The notes below the pieces were generated by a model. That model made no database searches. It saw only the letters and a program-made list of their open reading frames with translations, and was not told where the DNA came from. A stretch of 64,000 nucleotides of DNA, from assembly GCF_009877425.1 (NCBI RefSeq), contig NZ_WXEY01000001.1, positions 310,001 through 374,000 of the forward strand, read 5' to 3'. This DNA comes from Heliomicrobium undosum (GTDB lineage: Bacteria; Bacillota; Desulfitobacteriia; Heliobacteriales; Heliobacteriaceae). Made by a program: the position numbers and the translations under genes. Shown here piece by piece: positions 32,625-40,844 of the stretch (position 1 is its first letter; every line of letters begins with the position of its first letter).

Positions 32625-33785
32625 TTACCGGATCCCGTACATCGCCTGCCAGATCTTCGTCAGTTCCATCGCCAGGGTGCCCTTCGGCACATCCTCTTTG
32701 GCGACGAGGTCGATGCGGCTCACTTCCTGGCCGTTCTGCACAATGACGAGGTCACCCAGTTTCTGGCCTTGGGCGATCGGCGCCGTGGCATAGGGCTCCA
32801 ACTCGACGCGCGATTCGATGCCCTTCTCTTTTCCCCGCTCCACGATCAGGCCCGGTTTGCCCTGGGCCACGACCTGGACCCTTTCCTTGCGCCCTTTGCC
32901 GACGGCCACCTCGCCCAAGGGCTCTCCCGGTTTGGCCACCGACTTGAAGGTATAGCGGGAAAAGCCGTAGTTGTAGAGCTTCATCGACTCCTTGAAGTGG
33001 CCCCGGATTTCGGGAACGCCGAAGACGGAGGCGATCAGCCGCAGGTTGTCTCTTTCCACCGTCGAGACGAGACAGTACTTGGCCTCGCTTGTCCAGCCTG
33101 TCTTGAAACCGTCCGTTCCCGGATACCACCAGAGCAGGCGGTTGTGGTTGTCCAACTGCATCGGCTTGGAACTGCTCTCTCGGATCTTGTAGTGCTTGAT
33201 AGCGACAAACTGCATCAGTGTGGGATGTTTCAAGGCCTCACGAGCGATGACGGCCATGTCATGGGCGGAGGTGTAATGGTTGTCCACCGGCAGTCCGTGG
33301 GGGTTCATGAAATGGGTGTCCTTCAGGCCCAGCGACTGCGCCTTTTTGTTCATGTCGTCCACATATGCCTCATAGGAGCCGCTGATGTGCTCGGCCACCG
33401 CCACACAGGCGTCATTGGCGGAATGGACGGCGATAGAGATCAAGAGATCGCGCATGACCATCTCTTCCCCCGGTTCCAGATAAATCTGGGAACCGCCCAT
33501 CTCGAAAGCCCGCTGGCTGGTGACCACCTTGTCATCTAGGCTGGCCTTGCCCTGTTCGATCGCTTCGAAGGCGACGAGCAGGGTCATCAGTTTGGTCACA
33601 CTGGCGGGCGCCACCCGCTTGTGGGAGTTCTTTTCAAAAAGGATGGTGCCGGTCGTGGGATCCATGAGCACAGCCGAGTCGGCCTGCGTCTCCAAAGGCG
33701 GCGCCGCCCAAGCCTGCACCGGTATCAGGGATGCCAGGAAAAAGAAAACCATGGCCAGCGAAAGGCGGAACGTCGAACGCTTCAA
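32625..33785 (-). CDS. dacF: D-alanyl-D-alanine carboxypeptidase, DacF type
   Basis: 386 residues. Signal peptide ending at AWAAP; serine active site SVTK (residues 62-65), SAN (122-124) and KTG (about 220), the three motifs of PBP5-type peptidases; a C-terminal beta domain (PBP5_C) and final amphipathic helix anchor it. It trims peptidoglycan pentapeptides, DacF acting on forespore cortex. Its position just upstream of spoIIAA matches Bacillus dacF and supports the name over dacA/dacB. Confidence 0.93.
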   Translation of the reverse strand: MKRSTFRLSLAMVFFFLASLIPVQAWAAPPLETQADSAVLMDPTTGTILFEKNSHKRVAPASVTKLMTLLVAFEAIEQGKASLDDKVVTSQRAFEMGGSQIYLEPGEEMVMRDLLISIAVHSANDACVAVAEHISGSYEAYVDDMNKKAQSLGLKDTHFMNPHGLPVDNHYTSAHDMAVIAREALKHPTLMQFVAIKHYKIRESSSKPMQLDNHNRLLWWYPGTDGFKTGWTSEAKYCLVSTVERDNLRLIASVFGVPEIRGHFKESMKLYNYGFSRYTFKSVAKPGEPLGEVAVGKGRKERVQVVAQGKPGLIVERGKEKGIESRVELEPYATAPIAQGQKLGDLVIVQNGQEVSRIDLVAKEDVPKGTLAMELTKIWQAMYGIR

Positions 33786-33850
33786 ATATCCTTCCCCCTC
33801 TGAAAGTCCGTCTGTTCTTTAGACCTCATTATCTCCAGGGGGGAAACGGG

Positions 33851-34351
33851 TCATTCTGTTCCGCCGGGGCGATACAGGTAGCGCCGGCCAAAACCGGCGC
33901 GGTTGTCGGTGATCCAGACCTCCCGGGCCGCAAACCGGTACAACTCGTTTTTTCGCAGTTCCAGCATCAACCGGGGTTCGCGGAGGAAACGGCTGAAGAA
34001 GGAAAAGCGCGCCCCGAAGGCGGCTGTCGCCCAGGAACGCTCTTTCCAGTCGGAAACCATCGCCAGCGTGCCCGCCATCTGGAGGCCCCGGATGTCGCCG
34101 TAATCGTCCGGTTCATTGAAGACGGCCGCCGCCGCTTCCACAGGCGTCTCGCCGGCGACAGCTCCATGGCGTGACATGGGGTTGGAAAAAAAGTAGAACT
34201 GAAAGTCCCGGCAGACGTAGTAGACCGGCGCCAGCCAGGGGCTGTTGGCCCGTTCCCCTTCCGAGACGGCCAGCGCCATGGCGCTATGTTCGGCCGCGAT
34301 GGCTTCGGCCAGCCGGCGCAGTTCCGGCGGGGAGGGTTCCTGCCGTTTCAT
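33851..34351 (-). CDS. Pyridoxamine-phosphate-oxidase-like FMN-binding split-barrel protein
   Basis: 166 residues. HSAMALAVSEGERANSPWLAPVYYVCRDFQFYFFSNPMSRHG, IRGLQMAGTL and DNRAGFG match the PNPOx-like split-barrel family that binds FMN or haem-like cofactors. It probably is not a true vitamin B6 oxidase, as it is short and lacks the C-terminal dimerisation domain. It lies 18 nt behind deoA with only a weak ribosome site, so it may depend on the nucleoside operon transcript. Confidence 0.75.
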   Translation of the reverse strand: MKRQEPSPPELRRLAEAIAAEHSAMALAVSEGERANSPWLAPVYYVCRDFQFYFFSNPMSRHGAVAGETPVEAAAAVFNEPDDYGDIRGLQMAGTLAMVSDWKERSWATAAFGARFSFFSRFLREPRLMLELRKNELYRFAAREVWITDNRAGFGRRYLYRPGGTE

Positions 34352-34369
34352 CGGGCGCTCGCTTTCATG

Positions 34370-35788
34370 TCAATGCACCTCTCCCAAGATCAGCGGCAAC
34401 GGCGCCAAAGCTCCGCTCTCCTCTTCCCCGCCGGGACCGATGGCGTAGGCGTCGCTCACCGCCTGCGCCGCCGCCTGCCAGCGACTGTCGTTGGCGAAAA
34501 CCTCCGCCAGCACGTCGCCGGCTTTGACAGTGTCGCCGATGCGTTTGTGGATGACAACCCCCACCGCCGGATCGATGGGATCCCCTTTCTGTTGCCGCCC
34601 TGCGCCGAGCAATGCGGCTGCGCGACCGATGGCCATCGCGTCGAGGGCGGTGACGAGGCCCTCGCGTCCGGCCCGGACCGGTTGCCGGATCGATGCCTGC
34701 GGCAGGAGGGTCTCCGGCGCGTCGGCCACGCGGCTGTCGCCGCCTTGCGCCGCAACGAAGCGGCGAAAACGTTCCAGGGCAGCGCCCGATGTGAGGGTTG
34801 TTTCAGCCAGGTGCAACCCGGCGTCGACAGAATCGGCCTTGCCGGCCATCCAAGCCAGCCGGGCCGCCAGTTCCAATGTTACAGTGCGCAGGTCCGCCGA
34901 TATGGGGCCGAAGCCGCATTCGTCGCGGTTGGCCAGGATTGCGATTGCTTCTGCCACCTCGAGGGCGTTGCCGACAGCGTTGCCGAGGGGCTGTTCCATC
35001 GCCGTAAGCAATGCCGCTGTACGCCGCCCGAGCCGGTTGCCGATGGCGACCATCGCCCTGGCCAATTCCTTCGCATCATCCAAGTTTTTCATGAAGGCCC
35101 CCTGGCCGACCTTCACATCAAGCAGGATCGCATCGGCGCCGGCAGCCAGCTTTTTGCTCATCACGCTGGAGGCGATCAGGGGGATCGATTCGACGGTGGC
35201 CGTCACGTCCCGGAGTGCGTAGAGCTTCTGATCGGCGGGCACCAGGTTGGCTGTCTGGCCGGCCACAGCCACATGAAGCTCCTTGACCTGGGCCAGAAAC
35301 TTCTCCCGGCTCAGGTCGATGGAAAGGCCCGGGATGCTTTCGAGCTTGTCCAGTGTCCCCCCCGTATGCCCCAAACCGCGCCCTGACATCTTGGCCACCG
35401 GGATGCCCATGGCCGCCACCAGCGGCGCCAGGATCAGGGTCGTCGTATCGCCTACGCCGCCGGTGCTGTGCTTGTCCACCTTGATGCCGGGGATGGGCGA
35501 CAGATCCACCGTCTCGCCCGAGGTGACCATGGCCTCGGTCAAAGCGGCTGTTTCCTCTGCCGTCATCCCCCGCAAGAAGACGGCCATCGCCCACGCAGCC
35601 GCTTGGTAATCTGTTACACATCGGCGCTCACCGTTATCGAGAGATTCCTCGTCACCCGAACTTAGCGCGTCGGCCGCTTGATTGACGACCGGCTTCTCCT
35701 TGGCGAAGCCGTGGATGAAAAAGCGGATCTCTTCCGCCGTCAATTCACCGCCGTCGCGTTTCTTGGCGATGATATCATAGGCCCGCAT
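34370..35788 (-). CDS. deoA: Pyrimidine-nucleoside (thymidine) phosphorylase
   Basis: 472 residues. [25 protein letters not shown], the family signature [48 protein letters not shown] (phosphate and nucleoside binding), and a C-terminal alpha/beta domain with [21 protein letters not shown]. It splits thymidine/uridine/deoxyuridine to base and sugar-1-phosphate, which DeoB then uses. Odd: residues about 34-60 form an extra segment ([19 protein letters not shown]...) between GFAKEK and TDYQ, where relatives go straight from one to the other. It overlaps deoB by 14 bp. Confidence 0.93.
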   Translation of the reverse strand: MRAYDIIAKKRDGGELTAEEIRFFIHGFAKEKPVVNQAADALSSGDEESLDNGERRCVTDYQAAAWAMAVFLRGMTAEETAALTEAMVTSGETVDLSPIPGIKVDKHSTGGVGDTTTLILAPLVAAMGIPVAKMSGRGLGHTGGTLDKLESIPGLSIDLSREKFLAQVKELHVAVAGQTANLVPADQKLYALRDVTATVESIPLIASSVMSKKLAAGADAILLDVKVGQGAFMKNLDDAKELARAMVAIGNRLGRRTAALLTAMEQPLGNAVGNALEVAEAIAILANRDECGFGPISADLRTVTLELAARLAWMAGKADSVDAGLHLAETTLTSGAALERFRRFVAAQGGDSRVADAPETLLPQASIRQPVRAGREGLVTALDAMAIGRAAALLGAGRQQKGDPIDPAVGVVIHKRIGDTVKAGDVLAEVFANDSRWQAAAQAVSDAYAIGPGGEEESGALAPLPLILGEVH

Positions 35789-36953
35789 GGCGCACCTCCT
35801 CGATCACCTGCCCCACGCCGAGCGACGGCAGGCCAAGCCAGGCGAGGACCGTTTCGCCGACGTCAGCGAATGTTGAACGGACCCCTACATCGACGCCATG
35901 CTGTACCTCGCGTCCCGTCAATAAAACCGGCACATACTCGCGGGAGTGATCCGTCGATGCCGTGGTAGGGTCGCATCCGTGGTCCGCCGTCAGGATCAGG
36001 AGGTCCTCCGGCGCAAGCGCCGCCAGGATTTCCGGCAGGCGGGCGTCAAAGTCTTGCAGCGCCTGGGCATAGCCTTCCGGGTCGTTGCGGTGGCCGTAGA
36101 GCATGTCGAAGTCGACCAGGTTGGTCATGATCAGCCCCTGGTCCACCTCCCGCATGTAGGCGAGGGTGTGGTCGACACCCTCCATGTTGGACCGGGTTGA
36201 CACATGACGGGAGAAGCCCTGGCCGGCGTAGATGTCGTAAATCTTGCCGATAGCAGCGACCTCCTGACCGGCCTCGCGGATGACGTCGAAGGCCAGCCGG
36301 CCCGGCGGTTTCAGCGAGTAGTCATGGCGGTTCGTCGTCCGCCGAAACGCCGTCGGCACACCGACGAAAGGACGGGCGATGACGCGGCCTACGGCATGGT
36401 CGCCCTGCAGGATGTCACGGGCGATTTGACAATAGCGGTACAATTCCTCCAGGGGAATGACCTCTTCGTGGGCCGCGATCTGGAAGACCGAATCGGCCGA
36501 GGTGTAGACGATGGGCGCACCTGTCGCCATATGCTCTTCGCCGAGGCGCTCGATGATCTCCGTCCCCGAGGCAGCCACATTGCCGAGGGTGCTGCGGCCG
36601 ATAGCCTTTTCAAAGGCCTCCATCACCTCGGGCGGGAAGCCGTCCGGGTAGACGGGAAAGGGCTTATCCAGCACGACGCCAGCTAATTCCCAGTGACCCG
36701 TCGTGGTGTCCTTGCCGGGCGCCCGTTCGGCCATCTTGCCAAAAGCGCCCTCCGGCCGTTCCACCGGCGCCACACCGTCGATGGCGTCGATGTTGCCGAG
36801 ACCAAGTTTGGCCAGATGAGGCAGGCGCAGACCGCCGACAGCCCGGGCGATGTTGCCCAGGGTGTGGCTGCCCCGGTCGCCGTAGCGGTCTGCGTCCGGC
36901 AGTTCACCGATGCCTACACTGTCCAGGACGATGAGAATGACGCGCTTTTTCAT
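35775..36953 (-). CDS. deoB: Phosphopentomutase DeoB
   Basis: 392 residues of the alkaline-phosphatase superfamily. N-terminal [30 protein letters not shown] (metal Asp), [12 protein letters not shown] with the phosphorylated Thr, and C-terminal [26 protein letters not shown] with the remaining metal ligands. It interconverts (deoxy)ribose 1- and 5-phosphate. Sits between xerD and deoA in one transcript, the arrangement also seen in Bacillus (xerD-drm). Confidence 0.96.
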   Translation of the reverse strand: MKKRVILIVLDSVGIGELPDADRYGDRGSHTLGNIARAVGGLRLPHLAKLGLGNIDAIDGVAPVERPEGAFGKMAERAPGKDTTTGHWELAGVVLDKPFPVYPDGFPPEVMEAFEKAIGRSTLGNVAASGTEIIERLGEEHMATGAPIVYTSADSVFQIAAHEEVIPLEELYRYCQIARDILQGDHAVGRVIARPFVGVPTAFRRTTNRHDYSLKPPGRLAFDVIREAGQEVAAIGKIYDIYAGQGFSRHVSTRSNMEGVDHTLAYMREVDQGLIMTNLVDFDMLYGHRNDPEGYAQALQDFDARLPEILAALAPEDLLILTADHGCDPTTASTDHSREYVPVLLTGREVQHGVDVGVRSTFADVGETVLAWLGLPSLGVGQVIEEVRHAGL

Positions 36954-36983
36954 CCCTCTTCCCCTTTTCCGCCAACTTTTTTT

Positions 36984-37916
36984 CTATGTTCCTTGCCCAG
37001 TTCCTCGCTCCTCGCGCTGCGACCTGACCGCAAGACGTGCTCGGGGGTGGCTGCGATCATAGACCTCTCGCAACCGTCCCGTTGTCAAATGGGTGTAGAT
37101 CTGGGTCGTCGACACATCGGCGTGACCGAGCATCTCCTGGACGGCGCGCAGGTCGGCGCCGTTGGACAGCAGGTGGGTGGCGAAGGAATGGCGCAGCGTA
37201 TGGGGCGTGACCTCCTTCGCGATGCCCGCCTCAGCGGCATAGGCCTTGAGGATCTTCCAAAAACCCTGCCGGGTCAGTGGCTTGCCCCGCTGGTTCAGAA
37301 ACAGATGCTTTTCCGCCGTATGTCCCGTTAGTGTCCCGCGCGTCCGGGAGAGGTATTCTTCAATGGCGGCGGCGGCAAGACCACCCAGCGGCACGATCCG
37401 CTCCTTCATCCCCTTGCCCAGCACCCGCACCAGCCCCAGATCGAGGCGGACCTGATCGAGCGTAAGGGCGATCAGTTCACTCACCCGCAAACCGCAGGCG
37501 TACATGGTTTCCAACATAGCCCGATCCCGCAGGCCCACGATCGTCCGGGGCGGCGCCTGCAACAAGGCCGCCACTTCCTCCACGTTGAGCACATCGGGAA
37601 GGGGGCGCTGCAACCGGGGACCGTCGATCAACTCGGTCGGATCGTCCCGGCTGATGCCCTCGTCAAATAAAAATCCGAAGTACCCTTTGATGGCCGCCAG
37701 CCGCCGCGCACGCGTAGCCGCCGACAAGCCGCGCCGGTGGGTGTGGTAGAGATAGTCCTGAAGATCAGGACGGGTTACATCAGCCGGATCGCTAATGCCC
37801 CGTCCCGCCAAAAAGGCGGCCAGATCGGCCAGGTCGCGACGGTAGGCTTCGATGGTGTTTCCCGACAGCCCCCGTTCGACTGCCAGGTGAGCGAGAAAGG
37901 CATCGCCGTGGCGCAT
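36984..37916 (-). CDS. xerD: Site-specific tyrosine recombinase XerD
   Basis: About 310 residues. SAM-like N-domain ([20 protein letters not shown]), catalytic residues Arg in [12 protein letters not shown], Lys in [39 protein letters not shown] with the nucleophilic Tyr. Length and the final [12 protein letters not shown] are typical of XerD, which resolves chromosome dimers at dif. The place next to deoB and near spoIIM supports XerD rather than an element integrase. Start ATG 37916; a TTG three codons earlier is also possible. Confidence 0.93.
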   Translation of the reverse strand: MRHGDAFLAHLAVERGLSGNTIEAYRRDLADLAAFLAGRGISDPADVTRPDLQDYLYHTHRRGLSAATRARRLAAIKGYFGFLFDEGISRDDPTELIDGPRLQRPLPDVLNVEEVAALLQAPPRTIVGLRDRAMLETMYACGLRVSELIALTLDQVRLDLGLVRVLGKGMKERIVPLGGLAAAAIEEYLSRTRGTLTGHTAEKHLFLNQRGKPLTRQGFWKILKAYAAEAGIAKEVTPHTLRHSFATHLLSNGADLRAVQEMLGHADVSTTQIYTHLTTGRLREVYDRSHPRARLAVRSQREERGTGQGT

Positions 37917-37970
37917 CGCCCTCAACCCCTTTGGCGTTGTTTTCGACTTTTATCCGGTTCTTTCCTCCAG

Positions 37971-38018
37971 AAAGAAAAAAGCAAACCGCGCCCGACGCTG
38001 GAGGCCGGCCCGGTTTGC
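37971..38018 (-). terminator. intrinsic terminator before xerD
   Basis: Arms GCAAACCG and CGGTTTGC with an inner GGCC/GGGC stem, then TTTTTTCTTTCT on the minus strand. Confidence 0.85.
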
Positions 38019-38093
38019 TCTCTTTTCTGCTTTTTTGCCTTTTTTATAATAACATTTTCATCGTCGCTCGTGACCTGACAGGTCATGATAGTT

Positions 38094-38594
38094 TTACTCA
38101 GCCAGCGCCTGCCGGGCCACCGCTTCCAGACGCCGCTGGAGCGATTCGGCGGAAAGGTAAAAATCGCCGGCATATTCTGAAGCGGCATGACCGATGGATG
38201 CCTCCATCCATAGAGGAAGCCGCGCCTGTCTTGTATGAAACAGCGTACCGACGGCGAGGCGCCAGGGACCGCTGTCATAGATGATGCGGATCTGGTCCTG
38301 GGCGATCAACCGTTCGACCTCCCAGGTCAGTTGAAAGGCCCGCGCAATGGGCAGGCAAAGGGCGATCGTACCGGCGCCCAGCGCCGCCGTGAACAGCCCT
38401 GTATAATGGCGCCACGTCACCGGTTCGGACGCTGCCATGCACCCGCTGACAATAGCCGCAACACTGATAGCGGCCAGCAGCGTCAGCAGCAGGTAACCCG
38501 CCGAACCTAACCGGAGGAAAAACCGGATTGCCGTCCGGTAGTCCTCTTTGATTCCACCGCCCTGCTCTCCTGTGGGGCTCATCCACTCGCTCAC
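38094..38594 (-). CDS. Two-helix membrane protein of unknown function
   Basis: 166 residues. Two hydrophobic helices (LGSAGYLLLTLLAAISVAAIVSG and YTGLFTAALGAGTIALCLPIA) are followed by a soluble C-terminal domain of about 80 residues. GTG start; AAGGAGG lies further upstream than usual, with GGGGTGG closer. Own terminator downstream. No family recognised; placed between mntR and xerD. Confidence 0.65.
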   Translation of the reverse strand: MSEWMSPTGEQGGGIKEDYRTAIRFFLRLGSAGYLLLTLLAAISVAAIVSGCMAASEPVTWRHYTGLFTAALGAGTIALCLPIARAFQLTWEVERLIAQDQIRIIYDSGPWRLAVGTLFHTRQARLPLWMEASIGHAASEYAGDFYLSAESLQRRLEAVARQALAE

Positions 38595-38664
38595 GTCAAA
38601 CCACCCCTAATTCTTGTCCCTCCTTACTTCGCCATCTATTTTGAAAAACCTTTGTTTAAATAAA

Positions 38665-39147
38665 TTATAATGATTGTTTTTCCCGCCGGAAGCGGCGAAA
38701 TTGTTCGTAATCATGCATGATGTCGGGTCTGGTTTTCAAAAATTCGACGAAATCAGTTAGACAGACCAAGGTCTTTTCACCGACCGTGTGCTCTATCTTT
38801 TCCGTCTCCTGTAGCACCTCTTCAGGCAACCCGATGAGGCGCAGAAAGCGCTCGATCGTGTTGTGCCGGCGCAGCAGAAACCGCCCCGTCTCCCGCCCTT
38901 TGTCCGTAAGCACGATGATCCCGTACTTTTCGTATTTCACCCAGAGCGCCTCGGCCAGTTTCTGGACCATCTTGGTCGCTGATGGCGGCTGCACATTGAG
39001 CGCCGCCGCCAGGTCGTGGATGCGTGTGAAGCCTTGATCCTGACAGAGCCGGTAGATCATCTCCAGGTAATCCTCCATCGAAGCCGTGAGGCAATCCTCT
39101 TCTTTTTTCATGTACTCGCGAAAGGTAAAAAACTCATCACCGGCCAT
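38665..39147 (-). CDS. mntR: Manganese-responsive DtxR-family repressor MntR
   Basis: 160 residues. Winged helix (TRIHDLAAALNVQPPSATKMVQKLAEALWVKYEKYGIIVLTDKG) and the MntR metal ligands: Asp and Glu in SMEDYLEMIY, His in RRHNTIERFL, and Glu/Glu/His in TEKIEHTV. These match B. subtilis MntR D8, E11, H77, E99, E102 and H103 and not the DtxR Cys/Met site, so Mn2+ is the likely ligand. No SH3-like domain. With the Mn2+ riboswitch-TerC unit 37 kb away it gives this genome two manganese sensors. Confidence 0.9.
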   Translation of the reverse strand: MAGDEFFTFREYMKKEEDCLTASMEDYLEMIYRLCQDQGFTRIHDLAAALNVQPPSATKMVQKLAEALWVKYEKYGIIVLTDKGRETGRFLLRRHNTIERFLRLIGLPEEVLQETEKIEHTVGEKTLVCLTDFVEFLKTRPDIMHDYEQFRRFRREKQSL

Positions 39148-39195
39148 GGCGCCACCCCTTTTTGCAGGCTTTGTCCCTCAGACCGGTCTTGCCTC

Positions 39196-39438
39196 TCAGG
39201 GCTTTTTTGCCGTCCATTCCTTCCATTTCATCACAAACTGTTCCATCAGCGGCGTTTCCTGTAGCTCTACCCGCAGCGGCTGTCCCGTCGGTCGTTCCTC
39301 CTTCGGCGTCGTGGATGCCGTCTGTTCGGCGTAATTCAAAAAGGGCGGCACGAGCAGCCCCAGCAGAAGCAGCGCCACCAGCACCCGGACGATCGTCCGG
39401 ATCCGGCGCCGCACCTTCGTGACGAGCACGAGCATCAT
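39196..39438 (-). CDS. Small single-pass membrane protein upstream of mntR
   Basis: 80 residues: a basic start (TKVRRRIRTIVR), one helix VLVALLLLGLLVPPFL and a polar tail with LMEQFVMKWKEW. ATG 39438 has a strong GGAGGAGG 8 nt upstream. Same strand as mntR, 48 nt ahead. No family recognised. Confidence 0.55.
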   Translation of the reverse strand: MMLVLVTKVRRRIRTIVRVLVALLLLGLLVPPFLNYAEQTASTTPKEERPTGQPLRVELQETPLMEQFVMKWKEWTAKKP

Positions 39439-39542
39439 CTTCAATACCTCCTCCAAGGCTTTTCTTTTCTCCCGTTTCCGTGTAGCCGCGGCGCTGCCAG
39501 GCCAAACTACCCTTAGTCGACCTGTTGAAAGGAGGGACTTTT

Positions 39543-39749
39543 ATGGCCCGACGCCGTTACATTGTCGCCCGCTCGATGACGAACACCAACGCCGCCACCT
39601 CCTCCACGGCCGCCACCACACACAACGCCCAGTTTGTCGAGGGGTTGCAGCAAAACCTGCCCGATTATGGCAAGCCGAACATGACTGGCGCCGAAAGAGG
39701 ACTCTACGGAAGCATCCGTCCTACCTGGGAGATTTACCCCGGGGAATGA
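39543..39749 (+). CDS. Small hypothetical protein
   Basis: 68 residues with a basic start (ARRRYIVAR), a Thr/Asn/Ala-rich stretch and GKPNMTGAERGLYGSIRPTWEIYPGE. AAAGGAGGG precedes ATG 39543 at good distance. Isolated on the plus strand between two minus-strand genes and followed by a hairpin. It could be a spore-associated small protein, but there is no sequence proof. Confidence 0.55.
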   Translation: MARRRYIVARSMTNTNAATSSTAATTHNAQFVEGLQQNLPDYGKPNMTGAERGLYGSIRPTWEIYPGE

Positions 39750-39779
39750 TCCTGCCCACGCCTGCCTTCCCTTTCCCGG

Positions 39780-39806
39780 CCACCGCGAAAGAAAGCTTTC
39801 CGGTGG
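39780..39806 (+). terminator. hairpin between the small gene and spoIIM
   Basis: Arms CCACCGCGAAAG and CTTTCCGGTGG, followed on the plus strand by TCTTGTCGTTTT. Weak U tract; shared by convergent genes. Confidence 0.5.
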
Positions 39807-39816
39807 TCTTGTCGTT

Positions 39817-40449
39817 TTAGAGCAAAAACAGGCGTAACAGCCCCGGTGTTATGTAGGCGTCCATCAATCCCGCGCCGGCCCCCAACACCAATGTCCCTGC
39901 GCCGGCAGCGGCATACATGAAGAGGGCGCGACGCAAGGGCACGACGCGATAGGGGCGTCCCCGAACCAGCCAGAGGGAGAAGGCCAAGGCCATCCCGCCC
40001 GACAAAACAAGAGCCGGCAACAAGACAAGGCTGGGCGGAGCCAGGGCGAGCAAAATGATGAACCAACCGTCCACCGGGCGTGACAACAGCAAAAATCCGG
40101 CGGCGAAACCAAGCACAAAGCCGCGAAAAAAGAGAAAGGCGGCGATCAGCGGGATCCCCAGCACCGTCAAGCCAAGCAGGAGGATCAGTCCGAGTGTCTC
40201 CAGGTTGCGCGCCACTGCCGGTTGCAAAAGGGCATAATAATCGACGCCTCCCTTAATCCCCTGGAAGGCTTGAAAAATCCTTGATTGCATTTCCTCTGCC
40301 TGGCCTGCCGGCAGGTGCTTGGCCGATAGGGCGCCGGTGGCGGTTCCGCAGGCGATCAGCGCCAGGGCCAGCGCATAGAGACCCCAATGGGCATGCAGAT
40401 GTCGTTGTCCCACCCCACCCATCGCGCCGCGTTGGAACAGGATCGCCAC
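39817..40449 (-). CDS. spoIIM: Stage II sporulation protein M
   Basis: 210 residues, five hydrophobic helices (first at about 22-40), GLILLLGLTVLGIPLIAAFLFFRGFVLGFAAGFLL in the middle. Member of the SpoIIM family, which with SpoIID and SpoIIP remodels septal peptidoglycan during engulfment. GTG start; ribosome site is only GGAAGG about 9 nt upstream. Its position near xerD and mntR agrees with Bacillus/Clostridia order. Confidence 0.88.
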   Translation of the reverse strand: MAILFQRGAMGGVGQRHLHAHWGLYALALALIACGTATGALSAKHLPAGQAEEMQSRIFQAFQGIKGGVDYYALLQPAVARNLETLGLILLLGLTVLGIPLIAAFLFFRGFVLGFAAGFLLLSRPVDGWFIILLALAPPSLVLLPALVLSGGMALAFSLWLVRGRPYRVVPLRRALFMYAAAGAGTLVLGAGAGLMDAYITPGLLRLFLL

Positions 40450-40470
40450 CTTAGCCAGCCTTCCTTCCTC

Positions 40471-40548
40471 ATACGAAGATATGAAATATACGAAGATATT
40501 TCATGCTTATGGTTGCATGGGCCTGGTCATTACAAATTATGGTTGCAT
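40471..40548. repeat. two pairs of 12-bp direct repeats upstream of spoIIM
   Basis: ATACGAAGATAT occurs at 40471-40482 and 40488-40499 (17-bp period); TTATGGTTGCAT at 40507-40518 and 40537-40548 (30-bp period). They lie just upstream of the spoIIM start and could be binding sites for a regulator. Confidence 0.55.
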
Positions 40549-40640
40549 TTTTTATTCGACGGAGATTAGGCCCACCGACTTCCATCGTCGATGATCATGA
40601 TTTTGGTGCCTCATCACCGCTCGCTTTTGATAGTTCTTTC

Positions 40641-40669
40641 TTGCACAAACAAGGGAACGATGCTACAAT
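40641..40669 (+). promoter_or_regulatory. sigma-A-type promoter of a candidate small RNA
   Basis: TTGCAC (40641-40646), 17-bp spacer, TACAAT (40664-40669). Start expected near 40676. Confidence 0.6.
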
Positions 40670-40675
40670 CAAATT

Positions 40676-40743
40676 ACTCCCTATGGATCTGGAAGCACCT
40701 ACGCTTCCCCCCGACCGGTATTGGTTCGGGGGTCTTTTCTTTT
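40676..40743 (+). ncRNA. candidate small RNA of about 68 nt
   Basis: A promoter of near-consensus spacing is followed after a short single-stranded stretch by a hairpin GGAAGC/GCTTCC (40691-40707) and then by a terminator hairpin CCCCCGACC / GGTTCGGGGG with TCTTTTCTTTT. There is no open frame with a ribosome site in between. A complete promoter-to-terminator unit of this size in a gene-free 395-bp gap suggests a trans-acting RNA. I recognise no Rfam family. Confidence 0.5.
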
Positions 40744-40773
40744 CATTTCACTACATTGATAAAAATAAAAAAC

Positions 40774-40812
40774 AAAAGCTGACCCTCCTAGCGAGCGAGG
40801 TCAGCTTTTTTA
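40774..40812 (-). terminator. bidirectional terminator after endoQ
   Basis: Arms AAAAGCTGACC and GGTCAGCTTTT with A/T runs on both sides; serves the minus-strand endoQ operon and backs up the small-RNA terminator. Confidence 0.8.
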
Positions 40813-40844
40813 TTTGGTGCTTCTCACTTATCGAGACCGGGGCG

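Noticed and set aside
36984-37916. XerD as integrase of a mobile element
   Set aside because: Its place beside deoB, its GC-rich composition and its XerD-typical C-terminus indicate the housekeeping recombinase.
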